NCBI RefSeq assembly: GCF_947503415.1 | Contig: NZ_CANNDS010000003.1 | Span: 62,001-126,000, forward strand | Source of the DNA: an uncultured Tateyamaria sp. | GTDB taxonomy: Bacteria; Pseudomonadota; Alphaproteobacteria; Rhodobacterales; Rhodobacteraceae | Direction of reading: 5' to 3' | Length of the DNA stretch: 64,000 bases | Part shown: piece by piece, positions 10,258 to 19,071 of the stretch | Layout: every line of letters begins with the position of its first letter | Numbering within the stretch: the stretch's first letter is position 1 | Made by a program: the position numbers and the translations under genes | The notes under the pieces: model-generated | What the model saw: only the letters and a program-made list of their open reading frames with translations | Told to the model about the DNA's origin: nothing | Database searches by the model: none

Positions 10258-11196
10258 TTACTCCATCAATGTCTTGCCAATCATCCGCAGCAGGAAGATG
10301 GCGACGATGTTGGCGAGGATGACGGCAAAGATGCCGGTGGCGCTGGCTGCACCGATATTGTTGTTGGCGAACTCACCGATCAGATAGGGCAGGTTCTTGT
10401 TGCCGTTGCCGCGGCTGACGATCTCGATCTCGGCATAGAGCGACAGGTGGAAGATCGCCTGGATCATCACCACAATCGCGATGGGGCGACCAAGGTGGGG
10501 CAGGGTGAGGAAGCGGAATTGCGACCACGTCCCGGCACCGTCCAACACTGCGGCTTCTTTCTGTTGCTGGTCCTCGGATTGCAGCGACGTCATGAAGATC
10601 AGGACCGCAAAGGGCGTCCATTGCCACGTCACCATGATGATGACGGCGATGGCGGAGGTTTGCGTGGCTCGGAACGAGATTGGCTCGATCTCAGGCCAGA
10701 GTGAGAAGAACCACCCGACCACCGGTGCCCCTTGGAGCGATGCGATCAGATCGTTGATCCCCGCCACGGCAAGGCCCTGCAGGCCAAGCACCGGGTCAAG
10801 GATCATGTTGATCCACAGAACCGCGTTCACGGCAGGCATCACGAAGAAGGGCGAGATCAGCAGGACCCGTACGATCCCTTGTCCGGGAAAGGCCTTGTTG
10901 ATCATCACCGCGATCAACACGCCCAAGGCGACGGTCAGGAACAGAATGCTGCCGACGATGAATAGGCTGTTCTGGATGGCGAGCAGGAAGTCCTTGGAGT
11001 TCAGGACAAATTCGTAGTTCCCGAAGCCGCGCCAATTGCTGAAGCTTGGTGTTGTCCATTCCGGGCGACGCAGGTTGTTCAGCACGTAGCGGATGAACGA
11101 GAAGTAAAGCGTCAAGCTCAGGGGGACCAGCATCCAGATCAGCAGCAATATGACGGCTGGTGTCTGGAGCAAACGTGGGAGCGTTCTGTTGGACAT
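10258..11196 (-). CDS. smoF: Polyol ABC transporter permease (MalF type)
   Basis: 312-residue permease pairing with smoG. The chosen start is the ATG at 11196 (MSNRTLPRLL), which has GGAGAG just upstream; the frame stays open a further 29 codons but those residues are polar and unlike the family. A first membrane segment follows immediately (VILLLIWMLVPLSLTLYFSF), and the EAA loop is seen as KEAAVLDGAGTWSQFRFLTLPHL. It lies 163 bases downstream of smoE, with a stem-loop in the gap. Confidence 0.9.
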   Translation of the reverse strand: MSNRTLPRLLQTPAVILLLIWMLVPLSLTLYFSFIRYVLNNLRRPEWTTPSFSNWRGFGNYEFVLNSKDFLLAIQNSLFIVGSILFLTVALGVLIAVMINKAFPGQGIVRVLLISPFFVMPAVNAVLWINMILDPVLGLQGLAVAGINDLIASLQGAPVVGWFFSLWPEIEPISFRATQTSAIAVIIMVTWQWTPFAVLIFMTSLQSEDQQQKEAAVLDGAGTWSQFRFLTLPHLGRPIAIVVMIQAIFHLSLYAEIEIVSRGNGNKNLPYLIGEFANNNIGAASATGIFAVILANIVAIFLLRMIGKTLME

Positions 11197-11316
11197 GACT
11201 CTCCTGCCTTGGCGAGGTGAAGTGCTCGCCACGTTCGGTGGTTTCAAAAATCTTGTGGTTTCAGTTTCGGGGTTTTGGCCCATTCGGGCAAGGCATCCGA
11301 CAATCCTTTGGGGGGT

Positions 11317-11341
11317 GAAGGCCCGAATACACCGGGCCTTC
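11317..11341 (-). other. Intercistronic stem-loop between smoE and smoF
   Basis: Perfect 9-base-pair inverted repeat (GAAGGCCCG / CGGGCCTTC) with a 7-base loop, 19 bases past the smoE stop. There is no run of T on the downstream side, so it is not a simple intrinsic terminator. Hairpins at this position commonly protect the 3' end of the binding-protein message so that more binding protein than permease is made; that role is inferred here. Confidence 0.6.
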
Positions 11342-11359
11342 TGATCTTAGTGCGCGGGC

Positions 11360-12655
11360 TTAGTAGTAGCCTGCTTCGCGCATGACCGAGTCAGCAACTT
11401 CCTGTGCTGCGGCAAGTGCGTCTTCGACCGATTTGGCGCCCGACAGTGCGGCCGACATTTCCTGGCCAAACGCGCTACCGATTTCCGGAAATTCCGGGAT
11501 CGCAACAAACTGAACACCAACGTAGGGCTTCAGGTCTGTGGCGCCGGGTGCCGCGGACTCGATGGCTGCCATTTCAGCTTCGGCGAAAGGTGCCGCCGCC
11601 TGGAATTCAGGGATTGCATATGTGGATGCACGCTGACCTGTGGGAACTTTGCCCCAGCCGAAGTCAGGGTGGTTGCCAACAGCTTTCACGTAGTCTTTGG
11701 ACGTTGCCCACTCGATGAACGCTTTTGCTTCTTCGGCGTTCTCGGTGCCGGCAGGCACAGCCATCGCCCATGCCCACAGCCAGTTCGCACCAACCGGGTT
11801 ACCGGCGTTTGGCGACTGAGCGTATGCAACATTTGGGTTGTCCAAGAACGAAGCGGCGATTGTCGCGTCGATCCACAGGCCACACTTGTCTTCGTTGTAG
11901 AGGGCGAGGATCTCGTTGAACGAGTTGCCTTCCGAACCGGGAGGGCCGTAGTTGCTGAGCAGGTCAACATAGAAGCTGACAGCAGCGTTCCACTCGGGCG
12001 AATCCAGTTGTGGTTTGTAGTCTGCGTCGAACCATGCCGCGCCGAACGAGTTGGCAACCGTTGTGATGAAGGCTGCGTTGTCGCCCCAACCGGGCTTGCC
12101 GCGCAGGCAGGCGCCGTAGACGCCGTTGTCGGGATCGTGCATCGCAGCAGCGGCTGCTTTCACGTTTTCCCAGCTGTCGTTGTCCGCGATTGTGACGCCA
12201 GCCGCATCGGCCAGGTCCTTGCGATACATGACCATCGAGCTTTCGCCGTAGAACGGAGCAGCATAGAGCTGGCCGTCATAGCTCAGACCTTCGCGCATGG
12301 CGGGCAGGATATCTTCGACGTCATATTCGTCGCTGAAGTCCAGAGGCTCGATCCAACCGGCCTGGCCCCAGATGGGTGCTTCCTGCATGCCGATGTTGAT
12401 GATGTCGTACTGACCGCCACCTGTGGCGGTGTCGGACGTGACCTGCTCGCGCAGCACGCCTTCTTCCAGCGAAACCCACTCAAGCTGCACACCGGTTTCT
12501 TCGGTGTAGGCTTCAGCGACTTTCTGCATGTTGATCATGTGACCGTTGTTCACGATCGCAATTGTGAGTGATTTTGCGTGGCCATCTGCCAGTGCGCCCG
12601 ATGCGGTGATCAGAGACAGGGCTGTTGCCGCACGAAGTGCGTTCCCAAGAGACAT
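11360..12655 (-). CDS. smoE: Periplasmic polyol-binding protein of ABC transporter
   Basis: 431-residue extracellular solute-binding protein (family 1) for sorbitol/mannitol. A Sec signal peptide is visible (hydrophobic AATALSLITASGALA, probable cleavage before DGHAKS). The start ATG at 12655 has GGGAGGA 6 bases upstream. It is the first gene of the operon, and the LacI-type regulator gene is immediately upstream, reading the same way. Assignment as smoE rests on family, signal peptide and the operon order with smoFGKS-mtlK. Confidence 0.9.
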   Translation of the reverse strand: MSLGNALRAATALSLITASGALADGHAKSLTIAIVNNGHMINMQKVAEAYTEETGVQLEWVSLEEGVLREQVTSDTATGGGQYDIINIGMQEAPIWGQAGWIEPLDFSDEYDVEDILPAMREGLSYDGQLYAAPFYGESSMVMYRKDLADAAGVTIADNDSWENVKAAAAAMHDPDNGVYGACLRGKPGWGDNAAFITTVANSFGAAWFDADYKPQLDSPEWNAAVSFYVDLLSNYGPPGSEGNSFNEILALYNEDKCGLWIDATIAASFLDNPNVAYAQSPNAGNPVGANWLWAWAMAVPAGTENAEEAKAFIEWATSKDYVKAVGNHPDFGWGKVPTGQRASTYAIPEFQAAAPFAEAEMAAIESAAPGATDLKPYVGVQFVAIPEFPEIGSAFGQEMSAALSGAKSVEDALAAAQEVADSVMREAGYY

Positions 12656-12726
12656 CCGGTTCCTCCCTAGATTGGATGTTATGTCAGGTACGGTAGCCGT
12701 TTAATTGTCGCCGCGTCAAATTATTT

Positions 12727-12740
12727 TTTACGCGCGTAAA
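12727..12740. promoter_or_regulatory. Probable LacI-type operator of the smo operon
   Basis: Perfect 14-base palindrome TTTACGCGCGTAAA, 72 bases upstream of smoE, in the 117-base gap between the regulator gene and smoE. The surrounding DNA is AT-rich, unlike the flanking genes, as expected of a promoter. The same TTT-R-CGCGCG-Y-AAA pattern precedes the regulator's own gene at 13861-13882. The central CG with symmetric arms is typical of LacI-family operators. Function inferred. Confidence 0.72.
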
Positions 12741-12772
12741 GTATTTTGGTAAATTTTATTAAAATCAGAGAT

Positions 12773-13804
12773 TTACGCGGAGTCTCGCATGATCAAATGC
12801 GCCGAAAACAGTGTTTCCTCGCGGGTTTCAAAGCGCCCACCCGATTCGATCAGACGAAACAATGTTTCAACCGAGTGCCCCGACACGTTCGCATAGTCAT
12901 GCGCCGCCGTTGTCAGGGACGGGCAGGTATAGCGCGAGAACGGGTGGTCATCATGCGATGCGACACGAAGATCGCAATCTGGCCCGCGCCCGACCTTGTG
13001 CCCTGTCTCGTAACACGCAGACAGAAGGCCTATCGCCAGGCGATCATTGCTGCACAGGATGGTGTCCGTGGGCAGCGCGCCGCGGTTCAGAATTTCCAAG
13101 GCCCCCTGACGCCCGATCTCCTCAAAAGCCCAGCCTGTGCCATCGATCTGCATGACGTTGGGTTCCAGTCCCAACCGCTCCATCATGTCCAGATACGCCC
13201 GCCTGCGCTTGTTGGCGTTCGGGTTGGCGGGGTTCTTCATCTCGAAGAATGATGGCGGCTCGCCCGTCCGGCTCAGATATTCGACGGTTTGAGAGACAAA
13301 GCTGTAATTGTCTGATCCGACAAAGGATTCGCCCATGCCTTCGATGTTACTGTCGAACAGGACGGTCGGCACATCGCGGCAAAACGCTTCGATGGCGGAT
13401 TTGTCTGACAAGCGGCCCAAAGGGGCCAGCAAAACGCCAGCGGGTTTGAGCGACCGCAACGTATCAAGGATGTCGCGTTCCTGTTCTGCGGAGCCGTGCG
13501 AACTGAACAGCGACGGCGAAAACCCGGCCTCGATGCAGCGGCGTTCGATGACGCGCACAATCTCACCAAAGAACGGGTCGGCCAAATACGGCACCACGAC
13601 ACCAATGTTCTTGGTCAACTCGCGGTTCTGGTTCATCGCGTAGATGTTGGGCCGGTAATCATATTGTTCGATGGCCGCCTCGATGCGGGCGCGCGTCGTG
13701 GCCCGAACGCTGGTCGGGTCATGGAAATACTTGGACACGGTCGGGCGCGAGATGCCACTGACCGAGGCAAATTCCTCCATGTTCCTGATCTTGCGTTCGC
13801 CCAC
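12773..13804 (-). CDS. LacI-family transcriptional regulator of the polyol operon
   Basis: 343-residue LacI/PurR-type repressor. The N-terminal helix-turn-helix is seen at residues 9-28 (MEEFASVSGISRPTVSKYF), followed by a hinge with YRPN and a periplasmic-binding-protein-like sugar-sensing domain from ~65. It lies upstream of smoE in the same orientation, with a palindromic operator on each side of the gene (12727 and 13861), so it probably controls both itself and smoE-mtlK. The inducer is presumably a polyol or its oxidation product. Confidence 0.88.
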   Translation of the reverse strand: MGERKIRNMEEFASVSGISRPTVSKYFHDPTSVRATTRARIEAAIEQYDYRPNIYAMNQNRELTKNIGVVVPYLADPFFGEIVRVIERRCIEAGFSPSLFSSHGSAEQERDILDTLRSLKPAGVLLAPLGRLSDKSAIEAFCRDVPTVLFDSNIEGMGESFVGSDNYSFVSQTVEYLSRTGEPPSFFEMKNPANPNANKRRRAYLDMMERLGLEPNVMQIDGTGWAFEEIGRQGALEILNRGALPTDTILCSNDRLAIGLLSACYETGHKVGRGPDCDLRVASHDDHPFSRYTCPSLTTAAHDYANVSGHSVETLFRLIESGGRFETREETLFSAHLIMRDSA

Positions 13805-13860
13805 GTTCTGCTCCGTCGGTGTGCCACGGTCGCCCCGTGAACATCAAAACGATAGGCAAA

Positions 13861-13882
13861 AAAGTTTGCGCGCGCAAACTTT
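13861..13882. promoter_or_regulatory. Probable autoregulatory operator of the polyol LacI regulator
   Basis: Perfect 22-base palindrome with half-site AAAGTTTGCGC, 56 bases upstream of the regulator start. Its core TTTGCGCGCGCAAA differs from the smoE-proximal palindrome by one base per half (G for A). It lies between the divergent regulator and tag genes and could also affect tag, though nothing shows this. Confidence 0.7.
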
Positions 13883-13999
13883 CTGACGCAGATCAGCCCG
13901 AGTGCACGTATTTTTGCGCCACCCCAATGCGGAAATGCGCCTTCTCCGGATGCGCCACGATCGTGTATCTTGTCCAAGCGACCACACAGGACCTTCGGC

Positions 14000-14668
14000 A
14001 TGCGCACAATCGACGACATCTTGGCCATCAGCGCGGAACGCAAAGGGTCCGAGGCGAATGTTTTTGCTGGTTTCGAACCCTCCGCCGCGCCGGATGTTGT
14101 TGCGCAAATACCTGATGACCGTTGGCTGGCAGAGATGACACGCTCCACCTTTCAGGCCGGGTTCAACTGGAAGGTCGTGGAACGCATGTGGCCCGGGTTC
14201 GAAGAGGCGTTTCACGGCTTTGACGTTGGGCGTTGCGCCATGATGAGCGAGGATTGGTTTGATGATCTGTGCAAGAACACGGCGATCATCCGCTATCCGC
14301 AAAAGATCAGGTCAGTACAACAGAACGCTGTTTTCATTCAGGAACAGGCAGCCGAGCACGGCAGCTTTGGTCAGATGATTGCCAAGTGGCCTGCGGACGA
14401 CTTTGCAGGGCTCTTGGCGTTGCTGAAAAGGGAAGGGTCGCGATTGGGCGGCACGACCGGTCAGTATGTCCTGCGGTTCATGGGGGTGGATGGGTACATC
14501 CTGTCCCGCGATGTGACCGCCCGCCTGATTGCCGAAGGGATCATCGACAAACCGCCCACATCCAAAGCGGCCATGAAGGCGGTCCAGTCCGCGATCAACA
14601 CATGGGCGGATCAATCGGGACGCTCGTTGAAAGAGATCAGCCGCATTCTTGCAACAAGCTGCGGGTAG
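14000..14668 (+). CDS. DNA-3-methyladenine glycosylase I (Tag family)
   Basis: Base-excision repair glycosylase that removes 3-methyladenine. The ATG at 14000 gives 222 residues beginning MRTIDDILAI; AGGA lies ~7 bases upstream. Family signs include the Trp-rich FQAGFNWKVVERMWPGFEEAF, the FDDLCKNTAIIRYPQKIRSV stretch, and the C-terminal VQSAINTWADQSG. This group has the Tag-like fold but lacks the clear Zn-binding Cys/His snap of E. coli Tag, so substrate specificity is less certain. It lies alone between the polyol and inositol clusters. Confidence 0.75.
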   Translation: MRTIDDILAISAERKGSEANVFAGFEPSAAPDVVAQIPDDRWLAEMTRSTFQAGFNWKVVERMWPGFEEAFHGFDVGRCAMMSEDWFDDLCKNTAIIRYPQKIRSVQQNAVFIQEQAAEHGSFGQMIAKWPADDFAGLLALLKREGSRLGGTTGQYVLRFMGVDGYILSRDVTARLIAEGIIDKPPTSKAAMKAVQSAINTWADQSGRSLKEISRILATSCG

Positions 14669-14723
14669 ACCGAGGCGGCGCACTGCGCCTGGCCTGCTGC
14701 GGGAGCCGCAGCGAAAATTTAAA

Positions 14724-14737
14724 TGCAACCGGTTGCA
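14724..14737. promoter_or_regulatory. Probable LacI-type operator before the inositol ABC transporter
   Basis: Perfect palindrome TGCAACCGGTTGCA, 127 bases upstream of the binding-protein ATG, preceded by an AT-rich stretch (AAAATTTAAA) in the 196-base gap 14669-14864. The same core recurs at 23064-23079 before iolD, and a LacI-family gene lies between them at 17963. The pattern fits a LacI operator with central CG. Confidence 0.75.
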
Positions 14738-14864
14738 AAATGCAGCGACTCGCATATCATCCCGCCCGTAGCCAACCAAGACTCAGTCCAAAACAGACGT
14801 GTGGTGGTCGGCGGTCCGGAAAAAAAGGGGCGTGATCCGGACACGCCAAAACGGGAGGAAACCA

Positions 14865-15803
14865 ATGAAGAAATTTCTGATCGCAAGCGCGATGGCAACC
14901 CTGCTGGGTGGCACAGCGATGGCGGAAACAATCGGTGTGTCCGTGGCGCGCTTTGACGACAACGGCCTGACCATCATGCGAAATGGCATGACGGACCACA
15001 TCGAAACGCTCGATGGTGTGGACCTGCAAATGGAAGACGCGCAAGACGATGTTGCGCGCCAGCTGGACCAGATCAACAACTTTGTTGCATCGGGCGTTGA
15101 CGCGATCATCGTGAACGCGGTCGACACCAACGCAACCGAAGCGATGAGCCAGGCTGCGGCATCGGCGGGCATTCCGCTGGTCTATGTGAACCGCCAGCCC
15201 ATCAACATGGACACGCTGCCCGAAGGTCAGGCGTTCGTGGCATCAAACGAGATCGAATCCGGTACACTGAAAGCGTTCGAGATCTGCAAGAACCTGCGCG
15301 CCGAAGGCAAGTCGGGCGGGGCCACCGCCTACATGCTGATGGGCCAGCTGTCGAACCAGGCGGCTGTGCAGCGTTCCAAGGACGTCGAGGACGTTCTGGG
15401 CATGGACATGTGCAACTTCATCACGCTGATCGACAGCCAGACGGCCAACTGGTCGCGTGACCAGGCGCAAGACCTCATGACCAACTGGATTTCGTCCGGT
15501 GAAGACTTCGACGCCGTGTTCGCCAACAACGACGAAATGGCAATTGGCGCGATCCAGGCGATGAAAGCCTCCGGTATCTCCATGGATGATGTGCAGGTCG
15601 GTGGCGTTGATGCGACACCTGACGCACTGGTCGCGATGCAGGCGGGCGACATGGACGTGACCGTGTTCCAGGACCTTGCCGGTCAGGGCGCAGGTTCCAT
15701 CGACACGGCGCTGAAACTGGCCCGGGGCGAAGAGGTCGACAAGACCGTCTTCATCCCCTTCAAGCTGGTGACACCGGACAACGTGTCTGACTTCCTGCAG
15801 TAA
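14865..15803 (+). CDS. Periplasmic sugar/inositol-binding protein of ABC transporter
   Basis: 312-residue periplasmic binding protein (RbsB/IbpA class). The start at 14865 is preceded by GGGAGGA and opens a classical signal peptide, MKKFLIASAMATLLGGTAMA, with cleavage before ETIGVS. The mature part shows the type I binding-protein fold with conserved DGVDLQMEDAQDD, GVDAIIVNAVD and ANNDEMAIGAIQAM motifs. It heads the transporter genes of a locus full of inositol-catabolism genes, so myo-inositol or an isomer is the likely ligand (inference from context). Confidence 0.87.
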   Translation: MKKFLIASAMATLLGGTAMAETIGVSVARFDDNGLTIMRNGMTDHIETLDGVDLQMEDAQDDVARQLDQINNFVASGVDAIIVNAVDTNATEAMSQAAASAGIPLVYVNRQPINMDTLPEGQAFVASNEIESGTLKAFEICKNLRAEGKSGGATAYMLMGQLSNQAAVQRSKDVEDVLGMDMCNFITLIDSQTANWSRDQAQDLMTNWISSGEDFDAVFANNDEMAIGAIQAMKASGISMDDVQVGGVDATPDALVAMQAGDMDVTVFQDLAGQGAGSIDTALKLARGEEVDKTVFIPFKLVTPDNVSDFLQ

Positions 15804-15822
15804 TCTGCACGATCCAAGCATC

Positions 15823-15846
15823 GGGGTGGCGCTGACGTGCCGCCCC
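15823..15846 (+). other. Stem-loop after the inositol binding-protein gene
   Basis: Eight-base-pair GC-rich stem (GGGGTGGC paired with GCCGCCCC, one U-G pair) with an 8-base loop, 20 bases after the binding-protein stop. No T run follows. Probably a 3' stabilising or attenuating hairpin allowing more binding protein than permease, as in the smoE-smoF gap. Confidence 0.55.
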
Positions 15847-15894
15847 ATTCTGACGGCCTGACGTGATCGCAGCCACGCAATAGGGAAGTTAAAA

Positions 15895-16977
15895 ATGTCC
15901 GACGCAACCCACGGCACAGGCGGGCTAAAGTTTGACGCCTCGAAACGATCCTGGCCAAACGAGATCAACATTTTCTTCGCGTTGATCCTGATCATCATCA
16001 TCTTCGAAATTCTGGGACAGGCGCTGCCGTATATGAACGGCCAAAGCTTCCTGTTCGACACGCGGGATCGGTTCGACTCCATCTTCAACGAAGCGCGTTT
16101 GCGCATCATCATCCTGCAAGTCTCCATCATCGGAATTATCGCTTTGGGCGTGACGCAGGTGATCATTTCCGGCGGTATCGACCTCAGTTCCGGCCCGCTT
16201 GTCGGGGCGACGGCCATGATCGTGATGTCATTTGCGCAGACCGAACTGGTCAACGGCAACGCCAATCCCAAGGCCGTTTTCGGGCCGTGGGCCTTTGATT
16301 TGCCGGTGATCGCACCGGTGATTGTGGGCCTCATGTTCGGGGCCTTTATCGGGGCCATAAACGGGGCCTTGATCGCCTACACGCGTATTCCGCCCTTCAT
16401 CGCCACGCTGGGCATGTTCCTGATCTGCCGCGGCATTGCGCAGGCGTGGACACGCGGCAAGCCCGTGTCTTTTCCGACCGAAAGCTACGCTGCCCTCGGC
16501 AAGGGCATGATGCCGGTGTTCTGGTTCATCGGCCTCGCCTTCGTCTTCCACGTGGTGCTGAAATACACGCTCTACGGCAAACACACCTACGCCATCGGCT
16601 CAAACGAAGATGCCGCGCGCATGTCCGGCATCAACGTGCAGCGGCACAAGGTGCGGGTCTATATGGTGGCGTCGATGCTGGCAGCGTTCGCGGCCATTAT
16701 CCTGAGTTCCAAGAACCTCACCGCGCAGTCTGGTATGGGCATCTTCTATGAACTTTATGCCATCGCCATGGCCGTGATCGGAGGCGTCAGCCTGACAGGC
16801 GGGCGCGGATCGATCATTGGCACGGTGCTGGGTGCCATGGTCTTTGGCGTCATCCAGTCCGGGTTCACTTACATCAAGCTCGACGCCTTCTTCCAGTTGA
16901 TGGCCATGGGCGCCATCATCATTAGTGCCGTTGTGCTGGACAAAATGCGCCAAGAACGCGCCGCATCAAGGAGTTGA
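15895..16977 (+). CDS. Inositol/ribose-type ABC transporter permease
   Basis: 360-residue permease of the RbsC/IatP (CUT2) family with about ten hydrophobic segments. The family signature is seen in VTQVIISGGIDLSSGPLVGA and in AVIGGVSLTGGRGSIIGTVLGA. The N-terminal ~35 residues are cytoplasmic, and a long loop with NPKAVFGPW sits between the first conserved segments. It lies 91 bases after the binding-protein gene; the ATPase starts 4 bases after its stop. Substrate assignment to inositol is contextual. Confidence 0.88.
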   Translation: MSDATHGTGGLKFDASKRSWPNEINIFFALILIIIIFEILGQALPYMNGQSFLFDTRDRFDSIFNEARLRIIILQVSIIGIIALGVTQVIISGGIDLSSGPLVGATAMIVMSFAQTELVNGNANPKAVFGPWAFDLPVIAPVIVGLMFGAFIGAINGALIAYTRIPPFIATLGMFLICRGIAQAWTRGKPVSFPTESYAALGKGMMPVFWFIGLAFVFHVVLKYTLYGKHTYAIGSNEDAARMSGINVQRHKVRVYMVASMLAAFAAIILSSKNLTAQSGMGIFYELYAIAMAVIGGVSLTGGRGSIIGTVLGAMVFGVIQSGFTYIKLDAFFQLMAMGAIIISAVVLDKMRQERAASRS

Positions 16978-16981
16978 AGCC

Positions 16982-17755
16982 ATGAGTGACGTCATTCTTG
17001 AGACCCGTGGGCTGACCAAGCACTACGGCGGTGTGCATGCGTTGAACGACGCGAACTTCGTGCTGCACAAGGGCGAACACGTGGCGATCATGGGCGACAA
17101 CGGGGCGGGCAAATCCACCTTCGTCCGCCAGATCACCGGGGTCGAACAACGCACATCGGGCGACATCATGTTTGACGGCGCGCCTGTGCAGTTCGACGGG
17201 CCGCTCGATGCGCGCCGTGCAGGGATCGAGACGGTGTTTCAAACGCTTGCGCTGGCCGACGATCTGGACGTGCCCGACAACCTGTTCCTTGGGCGCGAGA
17301 TCACCAAGTTCGACTGGCTCGGCCCCTTCCGGTTCCTCGACTACAAGGCGATGCGCCAGGCCACCATCGACGGGCTTGAGAAGACGGCCGTGAAAATCCC
17401 CAACATCCGCAACACGATCCAGAACATGTCAGGCGGCCAGCGGCAATGCGTGGCCATTGCGCGCACGGCCACGTTCCATTCCAAGCTGACGATCATGGAC
17501 GAACCCACGGCGGCGCTTGGTGTGCAGGAAACGGCCCAGGTCGAAAACATCATCCGCACGCTCAAAGAGGCCGGCGAGCCGCTCATCCTCGTCAGCCACA
17601 ACATGCGGCAGGTGTTTGACTTGGTGGACCGGATCGTGGTTTTCCGCCGGGGGCGCATTTGCGCGAACCTTCGCAAGGAAGATACGGATGGACAGGATGT
17701 CGTGGCCTACATCACCGGGGCCAAAACGCAAGAAGGGTACGAGGACGCGGCCTGA
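16982..17755 (+). CDS. Inositol/ribose-type ABC transporter ATP-binding protein (single domain)
   Basis: 257-residue ATPase for the adjacent permease. The ATG at 16982 follows AAGGAG, giving MSDVILETRG. Walker A GDNGAGKST, signature MSGGQRQCVAIAR, Walker B LTIMDEPTAAL and switch His in LVSHNM are present. RbsA-type ATPases usually have two ABC domains in ~500 residues; this has only one and so must dimerise. Such short CUT2 ATPases are known, but the difference is worth noting. The next small ORF starts 9 bases downstream. Confidence 0.88.
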   Translation: MSDVILETRGLTKHYGGVHALNDANFVLHKGEHVAIMGDNGAGKSTFVRQITGVEQRTSGDIMFDGAPVQFDGPLDARRAGIETVFQTLALADDLDVPDNLFLGREITKFDWLGPFRFLDYKAMRQATIDGLEKTAVKIPNIRNTIQNMSGGQRQCVAIARTATFHSKLTIMDEPTAALGVQETAQVENIIRTLKEAGEPLILVSHNMRQVFDLVDRIVVFRRGRICANLRKEDTDGQDVVAYITGAKTQEGYEDAA

Positions 17756-17764
17756 GGTCGGCCC

Positions 17765-17959
17765 GTGCTGAACCTCGACCACGCCTTCTTTGCGCCCGCC
17801 TGGCGGCGCTACCTGACGGTCGCGATCTGTGTTCTTTGGGGGCTGTTCGAGCTGTCCACCGGGGCTGTGATCTGGGGCGTGATCTTCCTTGGGCTTGCGG
17901 CCCTTGCGCAATGGCAGTTCATGCGCGTCGACTGGTCCAAATACGATGGCGGTCACTGA
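17765..17959 (+). CDS. Small two-helix membrane protein, unknown function
   Basis: 64-residue ORF starting with GTG at 17765, in the transporter operon between the ATPase (9 bases upstream) and the LacI gene (3 bases downstream). It contains two hydrophobic segments, roughly residues 16-30 (YLTVAICVLWGLFEL) and 34-48 (AVIWGVIFLGLAALA), with the C-terminus WSKYDGGH on the outside of the second helix. No family was recognised. Tight packing suggests it is translated and may assist the transporter or simply couple translation to the regulator gene. Confidence 0.6.
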   Translation: MLNLDHAFFAPAWRRYLTVAICVLWGLFELSTGAVIWGVIFLGLAALAQWQFMRVDWSKYDGGH

Positions 17960-17962
17960 CCC

Positions 17963-18964
17963 GTGGCGGTAACGCTCAAGGATGTGGCCGAACGGGCAGG
18001 GGTCTCACGCTCCGCCGTGTCGCGTTGTTTCACGCCCGGTGCGTCCATCAGCGGCAAGACCCGCGAAAAGGTGGAAAAGGCCGCGTTGGAACTGGGGTAC
18101 AGTCCCAACGCGCTCGCCTCATCGCTCACCACGGGCCGCACCAAGCTGGTCGGCGTGATTTCCAACAACTTTCACAACCCGATCTTTCTCGAAGTCTTCG
18201 ATCTGGTCACGCGCGAGTTGCAAAAGCGCGATCTGCGTCCGCTGCTGGTAAACTTGTCAGACGAAACCGACCCATCCAACTCTGTCCGCCTGCTCCAACA
18301 ATACTCGGTCGATGCGGTCATCGTGGCGTCATCCACCTTGCCCGTCAGCTTTGCAGAAAGCTTTCACGAGGCGGGCATGCGCGTCGTCCATTCCTTTGGC
18401 CGCCTTACTGATGCACCCAAAATCAACGTGCTTGGCATCGACAATATCGAAGCAGGCCGCATCGCCGCGCGCGAGTTGATCAAACGGGGCTACCGCAAGG
18501 TGGGCTTTCTCGCAGGCCCCCTCAGCGCCACTTCCACCCGCGACCGCCACACCGGCTTTGTCGAGGAACTGGGCCGCCACCCCGACGTGTCGCTGTCGGT
18601 CAGTTACGCCTCCGCCTACTCCTTTGACGCAGGCCGCACCGAGATGGCGCGCCTGTTGTCCATGGGGCCAGCGGAGGCATATTTCTGCGGCGATGACGTC
18701 CTGTCCATTGGGGCGCTATCGGCCATCAAGGACGCGGGCCTGTCCGTGCCCGGCGATGTAGGCATCCTTGGCCTCAACAACATGGAAATGGCGGCGTGGG
18801 AATTGATCGACCTCACCACCATCCACAACCCGATAGACGAGATTGTCCGTACGTCCGTCGATCTGGTGGAGGCAATGTTGGACGGCGAAGAAACGGTGGC
18901 CCAATCGCTGAGCTTCGATTGTCATGTTGTGGAGCGCGGAACGCTGCGCCCGATAGCAAGTTAG
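17963..18964 (+). CDS. LacI-family regulator of the inositol locus
   Basis: 333-residue LacI-type repressor starting with GTG at 17963. The N-terminal helix-turn-helix is MAVTLKDVAERAGVSRSAVSRCF (positions 1-23, with the canonical V-A-x-x-A-G-V-S-x-x-x-V-S-R spacing), then hinge YSPNALASSL and a sugar-binding domain. It is the last gene of the transporter unit. Two copies of a TGCAACCGGTTGCA palindrome, before the transporter and before iolD, are its best candidate operators. The inducer is probably an inositol catabolite. Confidence 0.87.
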   Translation: MAVTLKDVAERAGVSRSAVSRCFTPGASISGKTREKVEKAALELGYSPNALASSLTTGRTKLVGVISNNFHNPIFLEVFDLVTRELQKRDLRPLLVNLSDETDPSNSVRLLQQYSVDAVIVASSTLPVSFAESFHEAGMRVVHSFGRLTDAPKINVLGIDNIEAGRIAARELIKRGYRKVGFLAGPLSATSTRDRHTGFVEELGRHPDVSLSVSYASAYSFDAGRTEMARLLSMGPAEAYFCGDDVLSIGALSAIKDAGLSVPGDVGILGLNNMEMAAWELIDLTTIHNPIDEIVRTSVDLVEAMLDGEETVAQSLSFDCHVVERGTLRPIAS

Positions 18965-19071
18965 TACGCACGCCTTCGCAGCTTGATAGGGTAGGGTTTC
19001 ATCCAAAGAGCGACGCTGGTCGCATAGGCAAAAACCTGATCGGCTGACACGAACGCAAGGGACGCAATGCA

